Part shown: in pieces, positions 30,559 to 39,184 of the stretch
Layout: every line of letters starts with the position of its first letter
Numbering within the stretch: position 1 is the stretch's first letter
Assembly: GCF_019931145.1 (NCBI RefSeq)
Contig: NZ_JAIOUV010000009.1
Span: forward strand, 124,001 to 188,000
Direction of reading: 5' to 3'
DNA from: Marinicella meishanensis
Lineage (GTDB): Bacteria > Pseudomonadota > Gammaproteobacteria > Xanthomonadales > Marinicellaceae
Length of the DNA: 64,000 nt
Notes under the pieces: model-generated
Databases searched by the model: none
What the model was told of the DNA's origin: nothing
What the model saw: only the letters and a program-made list of their open reading frames with translations
Position numbers and translations under genes: made by a program

Positions 30559-31152
30559 CTATTCACTTCTTATTTCTAATTCATAAATAATCTGCCTTGT
30601 ATTTGTGTTGCCAGTAACCGAAACCTCCCACAGGCCTGTCTCTACTTGATTCGAAGATAATTTAACTATGATGTCTAATCTTTCGTTGGGCCTGAGATTA
30701 AAAAATTGAAAACTTTTGTTTTTTTCTGGGTTATTGACTGTCATCTGGTAGATATCATCAGTCAAAACTCCAAATCTTAAGATCAGATCTTGATCAGGAT
30801 TAATTTGATATGACATGATGTTTTCGGCTCCCCTCATGTTGTCGAGATCAATGAAAGTAAGGGAATCATTCACAAAGTACTTACCAAATATTAACTGCGA
30901 CATGAAAATTGCTGCCAACACATAAGCAATGCCATTCAAAAACTTCGACATAATGTTGACTTGGGGCTCAACATTGAATTCATGATTTTCAGAAGTTCCC
31001 ACCCCTACCTGCATCAACAAGTCCAGCTCGAGATCTGCCAAAGCCTCCGGGTGGTCGGCGAGCCACAGTTCGAGTTGGGTTTCGTCGTCGGGGGACAGTT
31101 TGTTTTGGAGGTAGTGGCGCAGCATGGTCTTGTCTGGTTGGAATTCGCTCAT
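30559..31152 (-). CDS. Membrane anti-sigma-like protein
   Basis: A 197-residue protein with an anti-sigma-type N-terminus (MLRHYLQNKLSPDDETQ, then LADHPEALADLELD), one transmembrane helix at about residues 68-88 (FLNGIAYVLAAIFMSQLIFG) and a periplasmic beta-rich domain. It lacks the zinc motif HxxxCxxC of ZAS anti-sigma factors. Its ATG overlaps the sigma-factor stop in an ATGA arrangement. The first 50 or so codons are GC-rich like the sigma gene; the rest is AT-rich like the downstream genes, suggesting a recombined boundary. It probably holds the sigma factor inactive until a signal arrives. Confidence 0.75.
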   Translation of the reverse strand: MSEFQPDKTMLRHYLQNKLSPDDETQLELWLADHPEALADLELDLLMQVGVGTSENHEFNVEPQVNIMSKFLNGIAYVLAAIFMSQLIFGKYFVNDSLTFIDLDNMRGAENIMSYQINPDQDLILRFGVLTDDIYQMTVNNPEKNKSFQFFNLRPNERLDIIVKLSSNQVETGLWEVSVTGNTNTRQIIYELEIRSE

Positions 31153-31877
31153 ACAGCCAGGACCTCTCGTTGTGGGTGGCACCAGGCAATCAAGGCGTGG
31201 ATCCATTTGGAGACCAGTTTGGGGCCTTTGTTGCTGGTTTTCACCGTGCTGAATGGTTTGGATTGCTGGGGGCGCTTGCCCACGTCGTCATGATCTTGGT
31301 GTTTTTGCATCAGTTCCTTGAGCCGTTGTTTGGCCCGGTACAGCACGCGATCGAAATGGGCGCTGGACAGGTCCAGGGTTTCGCAGATGTCGGGTTTGTC
31401 GCGGTCTTCGAAGTAGAATTGGGTGAGGATCTGGCGGTCCCGTTCGGTGGGTAGTTCAGTCATGACTTGTTTGACCAGCTTGATGCCCTCATCCCATTCG
31501 AGGCTGGACAGCACATCGCTGCGGGCATCGGCAAACACTTCAAGGCTGTCCTGATCCACGGCAGAGGCGTATTTTTTGTCTTTGCGCAGGTATTCGTAGC
31601 CGATGTTGATGGCGGTGGTGCGCAGGAAAGCGCGGATGGTGTCGGGGTTGCTGACTTGCCCTTGTTGCAGCTTGGTGATCACCACCAGAAAAGAATCCTG
31701 GACGATGTCTTCATGGCCGGAAACCCGGGCAAACTTTTTCCGCACGATGAACAACAACCAGCGGTAATGTAAATTGACAAATTGGCTGCTGGATTGTTGA
31801 TCTCCAGCCATGATTCCACGGGCCAACTCGCCGGCTTTTTTGGATAAATTTTCTGCTTCAGTGTTTTGATCGGTCAA
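31149..31877 (-). CDS. ECF-type RNA polymerase sigma factor
   Basis: A 242-residue sigma-70 family protein of the extracytoplasmic function type. Region 2 is visible from about residue 30 (LHYRWLLFIVRKKFARVSG, EDIVQDSF) and region 4 near residue 145 (LPTERDRQILTQFYFEDRDK, then a helix-turn-helix). A C-terminal extension of about 45 residues after region 4 is unusual. Start is TTG at 31877 with AGGGG six bases upstream. It begins the operon with the anti-sigma-like, peroxidase, unknown and CHAT genes. It is probably autoregulated. Confidence 0.92.
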   Translation of the reverse strand: MTDQNTEAENLSKKAGELARGIMAGDQQSSSQFVNLHYRWLLFIVRKKFARVSGHEDIVQDSFLVVITKLQQGQVSNPDTIRAFLRTTAINIGYEYLRKDKKYASAVDQDSLEVFADARSDVLSSLEWDEGIKLVKQVMTELPTERDRQILTQFYFEDRDKPDICETLDLSSAHFDRVLYRAKQRLKELMQKHQDHDDVGKRPQQSKPFSTVKTSNKGPKLVSKWIHALIAWCHPQREVLAV

Positions 31878-32083
31878 GGCACACCCCTTTCTCGGCTTTT
31901 ATTATTGTCAAAACATTCATACTTTTCGATCACATATATTTGTCATTTAAGGTGAATATTTTTATACATAATATATCATGATCAAGCATTTGTCTGCTTG
32001 AAACGTGACATGGCTAAGTCAGAGAAGTGTCACCAGTCTCGCTGATCTCTCAGCAAAACAACAAAAAAATGAATGGCGCCGGG

Positions 32084-32779
32084 TCAGGTGATTTGCTTGA
32101 AGAAATCTGGCACCAATTCGCTGGCCGGTCCTTGCCTGGACTCTTTGAATTGGGAATGTTGGTCGCTGGGTTCGAGGTTGAGTTCCACCGTATGGGCACC
32201 GGCCTGATTGGCCATTTCAACGAAGCCAGCAGCAGGATACACCGTGCCCGAGGTACCGATGGAGACAAACAAATCGCAACGCAATAAGGCCCGCATGATG
32301 TCATCCATGTGCAGGGGCATTTCACCAAACCACACGATGTGGGGGCGCACTGTACCTGTTCGCTGGCAATGCTGACACACCGAATCGGTGTGCAGATCCT
32401 GGTCATGAATCGACACTTGGTGACATTGCACACAGCGAATTTTCAACAACTCACCATGCATGTGCAGCAACTGTTCGCTGCCCGCCCGTTCATGCAGGTC
32501 ATCGACGTTTTGGGTGATCAGCATGAATGAGGCGAATTGAGACTCCGCTTGGGCCAATGCTTGGTGGGCTGCATTGGGTTGAACGGTGGACAAAGCAGCT
32601 CGGCGCATGTTGTAAAAGCGGTGGACCAAAGTCGGATCACGGTCAAAGGCTTCAGGCGTGGCCACGTCTTCCACCCGGTGGCTGTCCCACAGGCCGTTGT
32701 TGTCCCGAAAAGTCGACAGTCCTGATTCGGCCGAAATGCCAGCACCGGTCAAAACCACCACATGTTGAAATGATTTCAT
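32084..32779 (-). CDS. cobB: NAD-dependent protein deacylase (sirtuin)
   Basis: A 231-residue class III sirtuin. GAGISAESG binds [15 protein letters not shown] carries the catalytic histidine region; four zinc cysteines are in CVQCHQ and CQHC; the tyrosine and arginine in FYNMRR match the YxxR pair that lets class III enzymes remove succinyl and malonyl groups. It is cytoplasmic. It reads leftwards toward the ECF sigma gene with 206 bp between, including AT-rich DNA likely to hold the sigma-operon promoter. Confidence 0.92.
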   Translation of the reverse strand: MKSFQHVVVLTGAGISAESGLSTFRDNNGLWDSHRVEDVATPEAFDRDPTLVHRFYNMRRAALSTVQPNAAHQALAQAESQFASFMLITQNVDDLHERAGSEQLLHMHGELLKIRCVQCHQVSIHDQDLHTDSVCQHCQRTGTVRPHIVWFGEMPLHMDDIMRALLRCDLFVSIGTSGTVYPAAGFVEMANQAGAHTVELNLEPSDQHSQFKESRQGPASELVPDFFKQIT

Positions 32780-32915
32780 GCTTGGTCGTTGGGTAGTTGA
32801 AAGTCTAGATTATCCCATATCCTTGGGGAAAAGAGGCCAGAACACCGAACCGCAGGGGGAAAGCAGTCCGGCTTCTGCGGCCAACATGGATCTGTTGACC
32901 GTGGGTTGACGAGGC

Positions 32916-33122
32916 TTAAGCGGCCCCGTTCAAGGCTTTGAGCTTGGCCCGTTGGCGATTGATTTCATCCAACAATGCAGCATAGGCACCGGGTGCACTG
33001 GATTGTTTGAATGACGCCCTGATCAATTCCCGTTGCAGGGTTTTGATTTCAGTCATGATCTGTTTCTTTTCTTGTTCTTTGGTCAGGTGATCATTGACTG
33101 GGTCTAACAAAGTGTTTTTCAT
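32916..33122 (-). CDS. Small helical protein of unknown family
   Basis: A 68-residue, highly charged and predicted all-helical protein (LTKEQEKKQIMTEI, DEINRQRAKLKAL). A good ribosome site (GAGGG) precedes the ATG at 33122. An in-frame start 16 codons upstream is less likely. It lies upstream of cobB in the same direction, about 136 bp away. Function unknown. Confidence 0.6.
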   Translation of the reverse strand: MKNTLLDPVNDHLTKEQEKKQIMTEIKTLQRELIRASFKQSSAPGAYAALLDEINRQRAKLKALNGAA

Positions 33123-33542
33123 ATTGCCCTCAAGTTGTGGTAAATAATTTACATTCCCAATTCTTGGCAAATACTATAAGGGAAAAAGCCTGAATTTTTG
33201 AGCGAAGACCGTTCGTCATTTGGGCTTTCTGACGAACGGTAACAATTGCAAGATGAATGGTAAAAACACCCCATTATTTGCAAGTTTCTTTGCAAAATCA
33301 TTCACTTGCACCAGTATTTGTGTGTTTTGTTGTACATAATCCACTGGATTGGATACTGCCGCCAATCAATTTGCCCGATAACAACCCGGGCGAATGGCAA
33401 AATTTAACCGCAACCTAATCCGATTAACCAAATGATTGAATGAAAGATTGATCTGCCACCCAAGCAAAGCCTTGAATGGCTTTACTTTTCACCCCCTGGA
33501 AACTAAAATACAGCCTCGAAAAAAATCCCTGAATCAACCCTT
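33123..33542. other. 420-bp gene-free region upstream of ccmA
   Basis: No convincing gene is seen. It holds a perfect 10-bp inverted repeat at 33208-33240 and AT-rich stretches that could carry the promoters of the small leftward gene and of the ccm operon. The ccmA start itself (TTG) lacks a strong ribosome site. A minor ORF on the minus strand (33424-33609) overlaps ccmA and has no supporting features. Confidence 0.6.
33208..33240. repeat. Perfect 10-bp inverted repeat (ACCGTTCGTC / GACGAACGGT)
   Basis: Arms at 33208-33217 and 33231-33240 with 13 bp between. Neither side has a T tract, so it is more like an operator or dispersed palindrome than a terminator. It lies between the small leftward gene and the ccm operon. 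Confidence 0.6.
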
Positions 33543-34166
33543 TTGACCACACCGCATTTACAAGTAAATCATGCCCAATGCCAACGTGCCGGGGAAGTTT
33601 TGTTTGCACCGGTGTCGTTGGCTCTGAAGCCGGGTGAACTGGCGGTCATAGCCGGTCCCAATGGCTCGGGCAAAACCACCTTGTTGGAGGCCCTGGCTGG
33701 ATTAAGTCGCTTGACTGTGGGGGAACGGCAGTATGGCGCCGCTGAGCACCCCGATGACTGGTTGGCCAACAGCCATTACTTGGGTCATAAATTGGGCAAC
33801 AAGGCCAATTTAACCTGTGCTGAAAATCTGGCTTTTGTGGCGCAGATGAATCAAGTGACCTGTCCCCAGCAAGACATCGAAGCGGCTTTGGAACAAGCCG
33901 GACTGGCTGGACATGAATACCAGCATGCCAGTGACTTGTCGGCCGGGCAGAAAAAACGTTTGGCCTTAAGTCGCTTGTTGTTGTTGGGCAAAACCTATTG
34001 GCTGTTGGATGAGCCGTTTGTCAATTTGGATCATGCCGGTTGTGATTGGTTGTACGCCATCATCGAATGCCATGTACAACAAGGTGGCGCGGTGTTGCTC
34101 AGTGCCCACGACCAACAGCGCATCCATGACCTGGCCGATCACCACATCACCTTGCAACCCATTTGA
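33543..34166 (+). CDS. ccmA: Haem exporter ATP-binding protein CcmA
   Basis: A 207-residue ABC ATPase of cytochrome c maturation. Walker A is GPNGSGKT, the signature is DLSAGQKKRLALSRLLL, and Walker B is YWLLDEPFVNLD. The length fits CcmA. The start is a TTG; no ATG begins the conserved N-terminus, so a non-ATG start is needed. CcmAB power release of haem-loaded CcmE in the known pathway. It heads the ccmABCDEFGHI operon. Confidence 0.95.
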   Translation: MTTPHLQVNHAQCQRAGEVLFAPVSLALKPGELAVIAGPNGSGKTTLLEALAGLSRLTVGERQYGAAEHPDDWLANSHYLGHKLGNKANLTCAENLAFVAQMNQVTCPQQDIEAALEQAGLAGHEYQHASDLSAGQKKRLALSRLLLLGKTYWLLDEPFVNLDHAGCDWLYAIIECHVQQGGAVLLSAHDQQRIHDLADHHITLQPI

Positions 34167-34179
34167 TGCTGAGGAGATG

Positions 34180-34842
34180 ATGCAGTTTTGGTCTTTGATG
34201 AAACGGGATGTGTTGGTGGCTTGGCGCAAGAAATCCAATTTGTATCAGCCCTTGGTGTTTCAGTTGTTGATCGTCACCATGTTCCCGCTGGGCCTGGGAG
34301 CCGGCGCCCAAACCCTGTCCAAAATCGCCCCTGCGGTGGTCTGGATTTTGGCCTTGCTCAGCACCCTGATCACCTTGGAAAATATTTTCAAGGACGATTA
34401 CGAAGACGGCAGTCTGGATGTGTATGTGCTGTCTGGCATGAGTTTGTCGCTGGCGGCTTTGAGCAAAGCCACGGCCCATTGGATCACCACTGGCATTCCG
34501 GTGGTCCTGTTCGCCCCGGTGATCGGCATGTTGCTGCATTTACCGGGCCATGCTTATGGCATTTTGATGTTGTCTTTGTTGTTGGCAACCCCCATATTCT
34601 CCTTGTTGGGAACCGTGGGATCGGCGCTGATCATGAACATCAAAAATGGTGGCATGTTACTCAGCGTGTTGGTCATGCCGTTGTTGGCACCGGTGCTGAT
34701 CTTTGGCGCGGGTGCGGTGTTGGAAACCACTTTGGGCAACACCGCCATGAATCATTTGCTGTTGTTGTTGGGTTGTACCGTTTTGAGTGTGACCTTGGCA
34801 CCGTTGGCCGCCGCTGCGGCGGTGAGAATCAACCTGGAGTGA
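34180..34842 (+). CDS. ccmB: Haem exporter permease CcmB
   Basis: A 220-residue, six-helix permease of the CcmAB transporter, with a short cytoplasmic N-terminus (MKRDVLVAWRKKSN) and the family motif PLVFQLLIVTMFPLGLG. Of two tandem ATGs, 34180 is favoured by GAGG five bases before it. It lies 13 bp after ccmA. Confidence 0.95.
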   Translation: MQFWSLMKRDVLVAWRKKSNLYQPLVFQLLIVTMFPLGLGAGAQTLSKIAPAVVWILALLSTLITLENIFKDDYEDGSLDVYVLSGMSLSLAALSKATAHWITTGIPVVLFAPVIGMLLHLPGHAYGILMLSLLLATPIFSLLGTVGSALIMNIKNGGMLLSVLVMPLLAPVLIFGAGAVLETTLGNTAMNHLLLLLGCTVLSVTLAPLAAAAAVRINLE

Positions 34843-34851
34843 TGGATTGAT

Positions 34852-35628
34852 ATGAACCGAATCATCAAGTTTTACCATGAATGTGGCTCACCTCCGAGCT
34901 TTTATCGCATCACCGGACATTGGCTGCGACCGATGTTTTGGTTGGCCTTGACCCTGTCCATTTATGGTTTGATCGATGGTTTGTTTTTGGCCCCAGAAGA
35001 TTACCAACAAGGCGATTCATATCGAATTATTTTTGTCCATGTGCCAGCGGCCTGGATGAGCCTGTTCATTTACGCCATCATCGGCATCGCCGGCATCATG
35101 ACTTTTGTGTGGCGCATGAAAGTGGCCGAAGCGGTGATGATGGCCAGTGTGCCCATCGGTGCTTTGTTCACCGCGGTGACTTTGTTGACCGGCATGTTGT
35201 GGGGCAAACCCATGTGGGGCACTTATTGGGACTGGGATGCCCGCATGACCTCTGAGTTGATATTGCTGTTTTTATACATCGGCGTGTTTGGCATTTATGC
35301 CGCCTATGATGAAGATCCGCGCAAAGCGGCCCGTCTGGCCTCCCTGGTTGCCATCATTGGGCTGGTCAATTTACCGATCATCCGCTACTCGGTCGAATGG
35401 TGGACCAGCATCCACCAAGGCTCCTCCATTTCTTTGATGGAAGGTTCCACCGGCATCCGCGACTGGGACATGCTCAGACCGCTGTTGGTGATGGCCCTGG
35501 CCACCAAGTTTTATTTCATTTATTCAATGCTCAGTCGGGCCCGCATTTACCTGTTGAGAACCGAAAAACAGAAACAATGGGTGCAAAAAGCGGTGCTGGG
35601 CGCCCAGCCATCAGGAGGTGCGTCATGA
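34852..35628 (+). CDS. ccmC: Haem chaperone-loading protein CcmC
   Basis: A 258-residue, six-helix membrane protein that attaches haem to CcmE. The tryptophan-rich WGTYWDWDARMTSELI loop and the histidine-bearing FVHVPAAW segment are the CcmC haem-handling sites. Its stop overlaps the ccmD start. Confidence 0.96.
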   Translation: MNRIIKFYHECGSPPSFYRITGHWLRPMFWLALTLSIYGLIDGLFLAPEDYQQGDSYRIIFVHVPAAWMSLFIYAIIGIAGIMTFVWRMKVAEAVMMASVPIGALFTAVTLLTGMLWGKPMWGTYWDWDARMTSELILLFLYIGVFGIYAAYDEDPRKAARLASLVAIIGLVNLPIIRYSVEWWTSIHQGSSISLMEGSTGIRDWDMLRPLLVMALATKFYFIYSMLSRARIYLLRTEKQKQWVQKAVLGAQPSGGAS

Positions 35629-35831
35629 TGGAACTGTTTGACATGGGCAAGTATGATTTCTTTGTTTGGACCTCGATTGCTGTGTTCATTGTGGCTTTGT
35701 TGCTGGATGCCTTGAACATCAAAGCCCAGCGCACCCAGTTGCACCGGGCCATCCGGTCTGCAGCCCTCAAAAAGCGTGCCCGCCAAGCCCAAGCTGACAA
35801 CCCACCCACCCAACGGAGTGATGACTCATGA
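35625..35831 (+). CDS. ccmD: Haem exporter small subunit CcmD
   Basis: A 68-residue protein with one membrane helix (FFVWTSIAVFIVALLLDAL) and a basic C-terminal tail. It associates with CcmABC in releasing CcmE. AGGAGG lies six bases before the ATG at 35625, and its stop overlaps ccmE (ATGA). CcmD is short and poorly conserved; identity rests largely on its place and topology. Confidence 0.88.
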   Translation: MMELFDMGKYDFFVWTSIAVFIVALLLDALNIKAQRTQLHRAIRSAALKKRARQAQADNPPTQRSDDS

Positions 35832-36274
35832 CCCCCACCCGCAAAAAACGCTTGATCATGGTGTTGCTGGTGGCCCTGGGCGTGTCCCTGGCCACTGCCA
35901 TCTTCCTCACCGCCTTCAAAGACAACATCATGTTTTTCAAGAGCCCCACCGAAGTGGCGGCCCAAGATTTCCCGGTCAACCGCAATTTCCGTCTGGGTGG
36001 CATGGTCAAGGACGGCAGCATGCAACGCATCCCTGACAGCCTCAAAGTGCAATTCATTGTCACCGATTTCGCCGCCGATGTGACCGTAGAATACGAAGGC
36101 ATCCTGCCCGACCTGTTCCGTGAAGGCCAAGGCGTGGTCACCATTGGCCAAATGTCCGAAGACGACTTGTTCATCGCCGAAGAGGTGCTGGCCAAACACG
36201 ATGAAAACTACATGCCGCCAGAAGTCGCAGACGCTTTGGAAGCCGCCAAACCCCAATCCAAGGAGTATGAATAA
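35828..36274 (+). CDS. ccmE: Periplasmic haem chaperone CcmE
   Basis: A 148-residue protein with an N-terminal membrane anchor (LIMVLLVALGVSLATAIF) and a beta-barrel domain. The covalent haem site is H124 in LAKHDENY, with Y128 following, as in the HxxxY family motif. It is loaded by CcmC and passes haem to CcmF. The start overlaps the ccmD stop. Confidence 0.96.
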   Translation: MTPTRKKRLIMVLLVALGVSLATAIFLTAFKDNIMFFKSPTEVAAQDFPVNRNFRLGGMVKDGSMQRIPDSLKVQFIVTDFAADVTVEYEGILPDLFREGQGVVTIGQMSEDDLFIAEEVLAKHDENYMPPEVADALEAAKPQSKEYE

Positions 36275-36276
36275 CC

Positions 36277-38220
36277 ATGTTGGCATCGGTCGGACAATTC
36301 CTGTTGATTCTGTCGTTGGTCACCTCTGCAGCCTTGATGCTGTTGCCGATGGTGGGCTATTTCAAAAACAACCAAGCGTTGATGCAAACCGGGCGGCCAT
36401 TGTCTTACCTGCTGTTTGTGTTGGTGCTGACCACCTTCCTGATCTTGGTCAGCCTGTTCATGTTGCAGGACTTTTCGGTCACCTATGTGTGGCAAAATTC
36501 GTCCCTGGCCCTGCCCTTGCGCTACCGCATCACAGCCACCTGGGGGGCGCATGAAGGTTCGGTGTTGATGTGGGTGGCGGTGCAGGCCCTGTGGATTGCT
36601 GCCGTGTCCCGGTACAGCCGGTCATTGACCCTCAGTCAAATCTCCCGGGTGCTGTCGGTGTTGGGCATCATTGCCACCGGTTTTTTGGCTTTTGTGTTGT
36701 TCGCCTCCAACCCCTTTGAAATCACCAATCCGGCGCCATTGGATGGCCGTGATTTGAATCCCCTGTTGCAAGATTTTGGCATGATCATTCACCCGCCCTT
36801 GCTGTATTTTGGTTACGTCGGCTTGTCGGTGGCCTTTGCCCTGGCGGTGGCGGCTTTGATCGGCGGGCAAATCGATGAAAAATGGATTCGCTGGTCCCGC
36901 CGCTGGACCAACCTGGCCTGGGCCTTCTTGACCGTTGGCATCATCCTTGGCAGCTGGTGGGCTTATTACGAACTGGGCTGGGGCGGCTGGTGGTTCTGGG
37001 ATCCGGTGGAAAACGCCTCCTTCTTGCCCTGGTTGGCCGGTACCGCTTTGATCCATGTGCAAGCAGTCAGTGAGCGCAAAAATGCCTTTCGGGGCTGGAC
37101 TGTGATGTTGGCCATCATCGCCTTCAGCCTGTGTGTGCTGGGCACGTTTTTGGTGCGTTCTGGCAGCATCACTTCGGTGCATTCATTCGCGGCCGATCCC
37201 TTCAGGGGTCTGTTCATTTTGGTGCTGCTGGCGATATATACCGGTGGTGCCCTGACCTTGTATGCCCTGCGGGTCAATCAACTGCGATCACGCGATGCCA
37301 TCAACTTGGAATCCAGAGAAACCCTGATGCTGGCCAACTCAGTGATATTCATCACCGCCACCTTCACCATCTTGTTGGGCACCCTGTTTCCAATGATCTT
37401 CGACTACTTCAACATGAAAATCTCAGTCGGTGAACCTTATTTCGGCCTGATGTTTTTCTTGTTGATGATTCCCATGGCGGTGCTGCTGCCACTGGGCGCC
37501 CAACTCAAATGGCACCGCGACCAGATGCACACGGCGATCAAAGCCCTGCTGCCCCATTTCCTCGTGGCCAGCGTTCTGACCATCGCCTGTTATGTGGGTT
37601 TTGGCGGTCTGAACCTGCGGGCCACCGCCGGGGTGTTTGGTGGGTTTTGGATCGCTTCTGCCACCTTGTGGCAGCTCAAACAAACACCGGGCCAGCTCAA
37701 TGCCGGCTTGGTTGGCATGACCACCGCACACATGGGGGTGGCGGTGTTCTTGTTCGCCATGTCCATGACCGAACACAAAGACATTGAAAAAGACGTGTTA
37801 CTGAAGCCTGGTCAAACCACCCAAGTGGCGGGTTATGATTTCCTGTTCAATGGCGTTCAACGGGTCGCCATCGAAAATTACCAGGCCCAACAAGGCACCA
37901 TTGTGGTCAGCAAAAATGGCGAGGAAATCGTGACCCTGCACCCGCAAAAACGCTTTTACCCAAAACAACAAATGCCCATGACCGAAGCCGACATCCGGGC
38001 CGGTGTGCTGAAAGACATCTACGTGTCTTTGGGCGAACAAATCAATGACCAAGGGGCCTGGTCAGTCCGGATCTACCTCAAACCCTTCATCCGTTGGATG
38101 TGGTTTGGCGGGCTGATGATGATGGCCGGCGCTGTCATCGCCCTGTTCAGCCGCCGCAGTCGCCGCATGGAACGGCAACAAGCGGATCAAGTGATGCAAG
38201 ACCGGTTGGGGCTGACATGA
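36277..38220 (+). CDS. ccmF: Cytochrome c haem lyase subunit CcmF
   Basis: A 647-residue, about 15-helix membrane protein that receives haem from CcmE and attaches it to apocytochrome c with CcmH/CcmI. The tryptophan-rich WWD motif is GWGGWWFWDPVENASFLPW. Histidines that hold haem are in nearby loops. It follows ccmE by 2 bp and its end overlaps ccmG (ATGA). Confidence 0.96.
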   Translation: MLASVGQFLLILSLVTSAALMLLPMVGYFKNNQALMQTGRPLSYLLFVLVLTTFLILVSLFMLQDFSVTYVWQNSSLALPLRYRITATWGAHEGSVLMWVAVQALWIAAVSRYSRSLTLSQISRVLSVLGIIATGFLAFVLFASNPFEITNPAPLDGRDLNPLLQDFGMIIHPPLLYFGYVGLSVAFALAVAALIGGQIDEKWIRWSRRWTNLAWAFLTVGIILGSWWAYYELGWGGWWFWDPVENASFLPWLAGTALIHVQAVSERKNAFRGWTVMLAIIAFSLCVLGTFLVRSGSITSVHSFAADPFRGLFILVLLAIYTGGALTLYALRVNQLRSRDAINLESRETLMLANSVIFITATFTILLGTLFPMIFDYFNMKISVGEPYFGLMFFLLMIPMAVLLPLGAQLKWHRDQMHTAIKALLPHFLVASVLTIACYVGFGGLNLRATAGVFGGFWIASATLWQLKQTPGQLNAGLVGMTTAHMGVAVFLFAMSMTEHKDIEKDVLLKPGQTTQVAGYDFLFNGVQRVAIENYQAQQGTIVVSKNGEEIVTLHPQKRFYPKQQMPMTEADIRAGVLKDIYVSLGEQINDQGAWSVRIYLKPFIRWMWFGGLMMMAGAVIALFSRRSRRMERQQADQVMQDRLGLT

Positions 38221-38747
38221 AGAAAGTGTTGTTGGCATTGATTCCTTTGGGGGTATTCATTGGTTTGATTGTGCTGTTGACCATCAACATGGAGACCCAC
38301 ACCGAAGTGCTGCCTTCGCCGTTGATTGGCAAACCGGTGCCGGCCTTTGAACACCCGACTTTGTACAGCAATCAGCGCCTGACCCAAGACGATTTCAAAG
38401 GCCAACCGTATTTGTTGAACGTGTTTGGCAGCTGGTGTCCCAGTTGTCAGGTGGAGCACCCATTGGTCGAGGCTTTGGCCGAATCTGGTCGCATCAAAGT
38501 GGTGGGTTTGAACTGGAAGGACGAACCGGCCGATGCCCATGCCTGGCTGCAAAAATGGGGCAATCCTTACCATGAAATTCTGGTGGATTACCATGGTGAC
38601 ACCGCCATCAACCTCGGCGTGTACGGTGCCCCCGAAACCTTTCTGATCGATGCCGATGGCATCATCGTGTATAAACTCGCAGGGGTCTTGACCGATGAGA
38701 TCATCCGTGAAGACCTCCTGCCCATGATCGACCAAATCAGCTTATGA
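38217..38747 (+). CDS. ccmG: Thiol:disulfide oxidoreductase CcmG (DsbE)
   Basis: A 176-residue membrane-anchored thioredoxin-fold protein with active site WCPSC in GSWCPSCQVEHP and a cis-proline in GAPETFLID. It keeps apocytochrome c cysteines reduced. The ATG at 38217 lies inside the ccmF stop. Known CcmG proteins have the same length and anchor. Confidence 0.95.
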   Translation: MKKVLLALIPLGVFIGLIVLLTINMETHTEVLPSPLIGKPVPAFEHPTLYSNQRLTQDDFKGQPYLLNVFGSWCPSCQVEHPLVEALAESGRIKVVGLNWKDEPADAHAWLQKWGNPYHEILVDYHGDTAINLGVYGAPETFLIDADGIIVYKLAGVLTDEIIREDLLPMIDQISL

Positions 38748-39184
38748 ACCGATTCCTTACCTTGTGTTGTTTGTTGTTGGCTGCCCCCTTGGCGGCCATC
38801 GAAGTCTATGAATTTGACACCCCGGAACAAGAAGCCTTGTACCAAAAAATAACCAAGGAACTGCGCTGTGTGATGTGCCAAAATCAAAACCTGGCGGACT
38901 CACCTGCCGGCCTGGCCACCGATTTGAAAAAACAGATTGCTGAATTTGTGCGCGCTGGTCAAGACGAAGCCACCATCAAGCAATACATGATTGACCGCTA
39001 TGGTGATTTCATTAATTACAATCCGCCACTGAATGCCAGAACGGTGTTTCTTTGGTTTTCACCACTGGTGGTGTTCTTGATCGGCGGCCTGGTGTTGTAT
39101 GTCAACATCAAGAAATCACGACGCTCCGAGGATTCCAATGGGGAATCCAATGTGGCATCCAATGAGGAACCCAGTCATGAATGA
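38744..39184 (+). CDS. ccmH: Cytochrome c maturation protein CcmH
   Basis: A 146-residue protein with a signal anchor and the redox motif LRCVMCQNQ at about residue 40-48. It reduces apocytochrome disulfides with CcmG. It ends in a transmembrane helix and a Glu-rich tail encoded by a locally repetitive stretch (three near-copies of a TCCAATGgGGAA-type unit). The start overlaps the ccmG stop (ATGA). Confidence 0.95.
   Translation: MNRFLTLCCLLLAAPLAAIEVYEFDTPEQEALYQKITKELRCVMCQNQNLADSPAGLATDLKKQIAEFVRAGQDEATIKQYMIDRYGDFINYNPPLNARTVFLWFSPLVVFLIGGLVLYVNIKKSRRSEDSNGESNVASNEEPSHE

Noticed and set aside
30559-31152. A zinc-binding ZAS anti-sigma factor
   Set aside because: No HxxxCxxC motif is present, so only a general anti-sigma-like role is claimed.
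30559-31206. The longer version of the anti-sigma-like gene
   Set aside because: The extra N-terminal residues are coded by the overlapping end of the sigma gene; the ATG in the ATGA overlap at 31152 is the better start.
33424-33609. A 61-aa leftward open frame before ccmA
   Set aside because: It overlaps the ccmA start, lacks a ribosome site and any domain.
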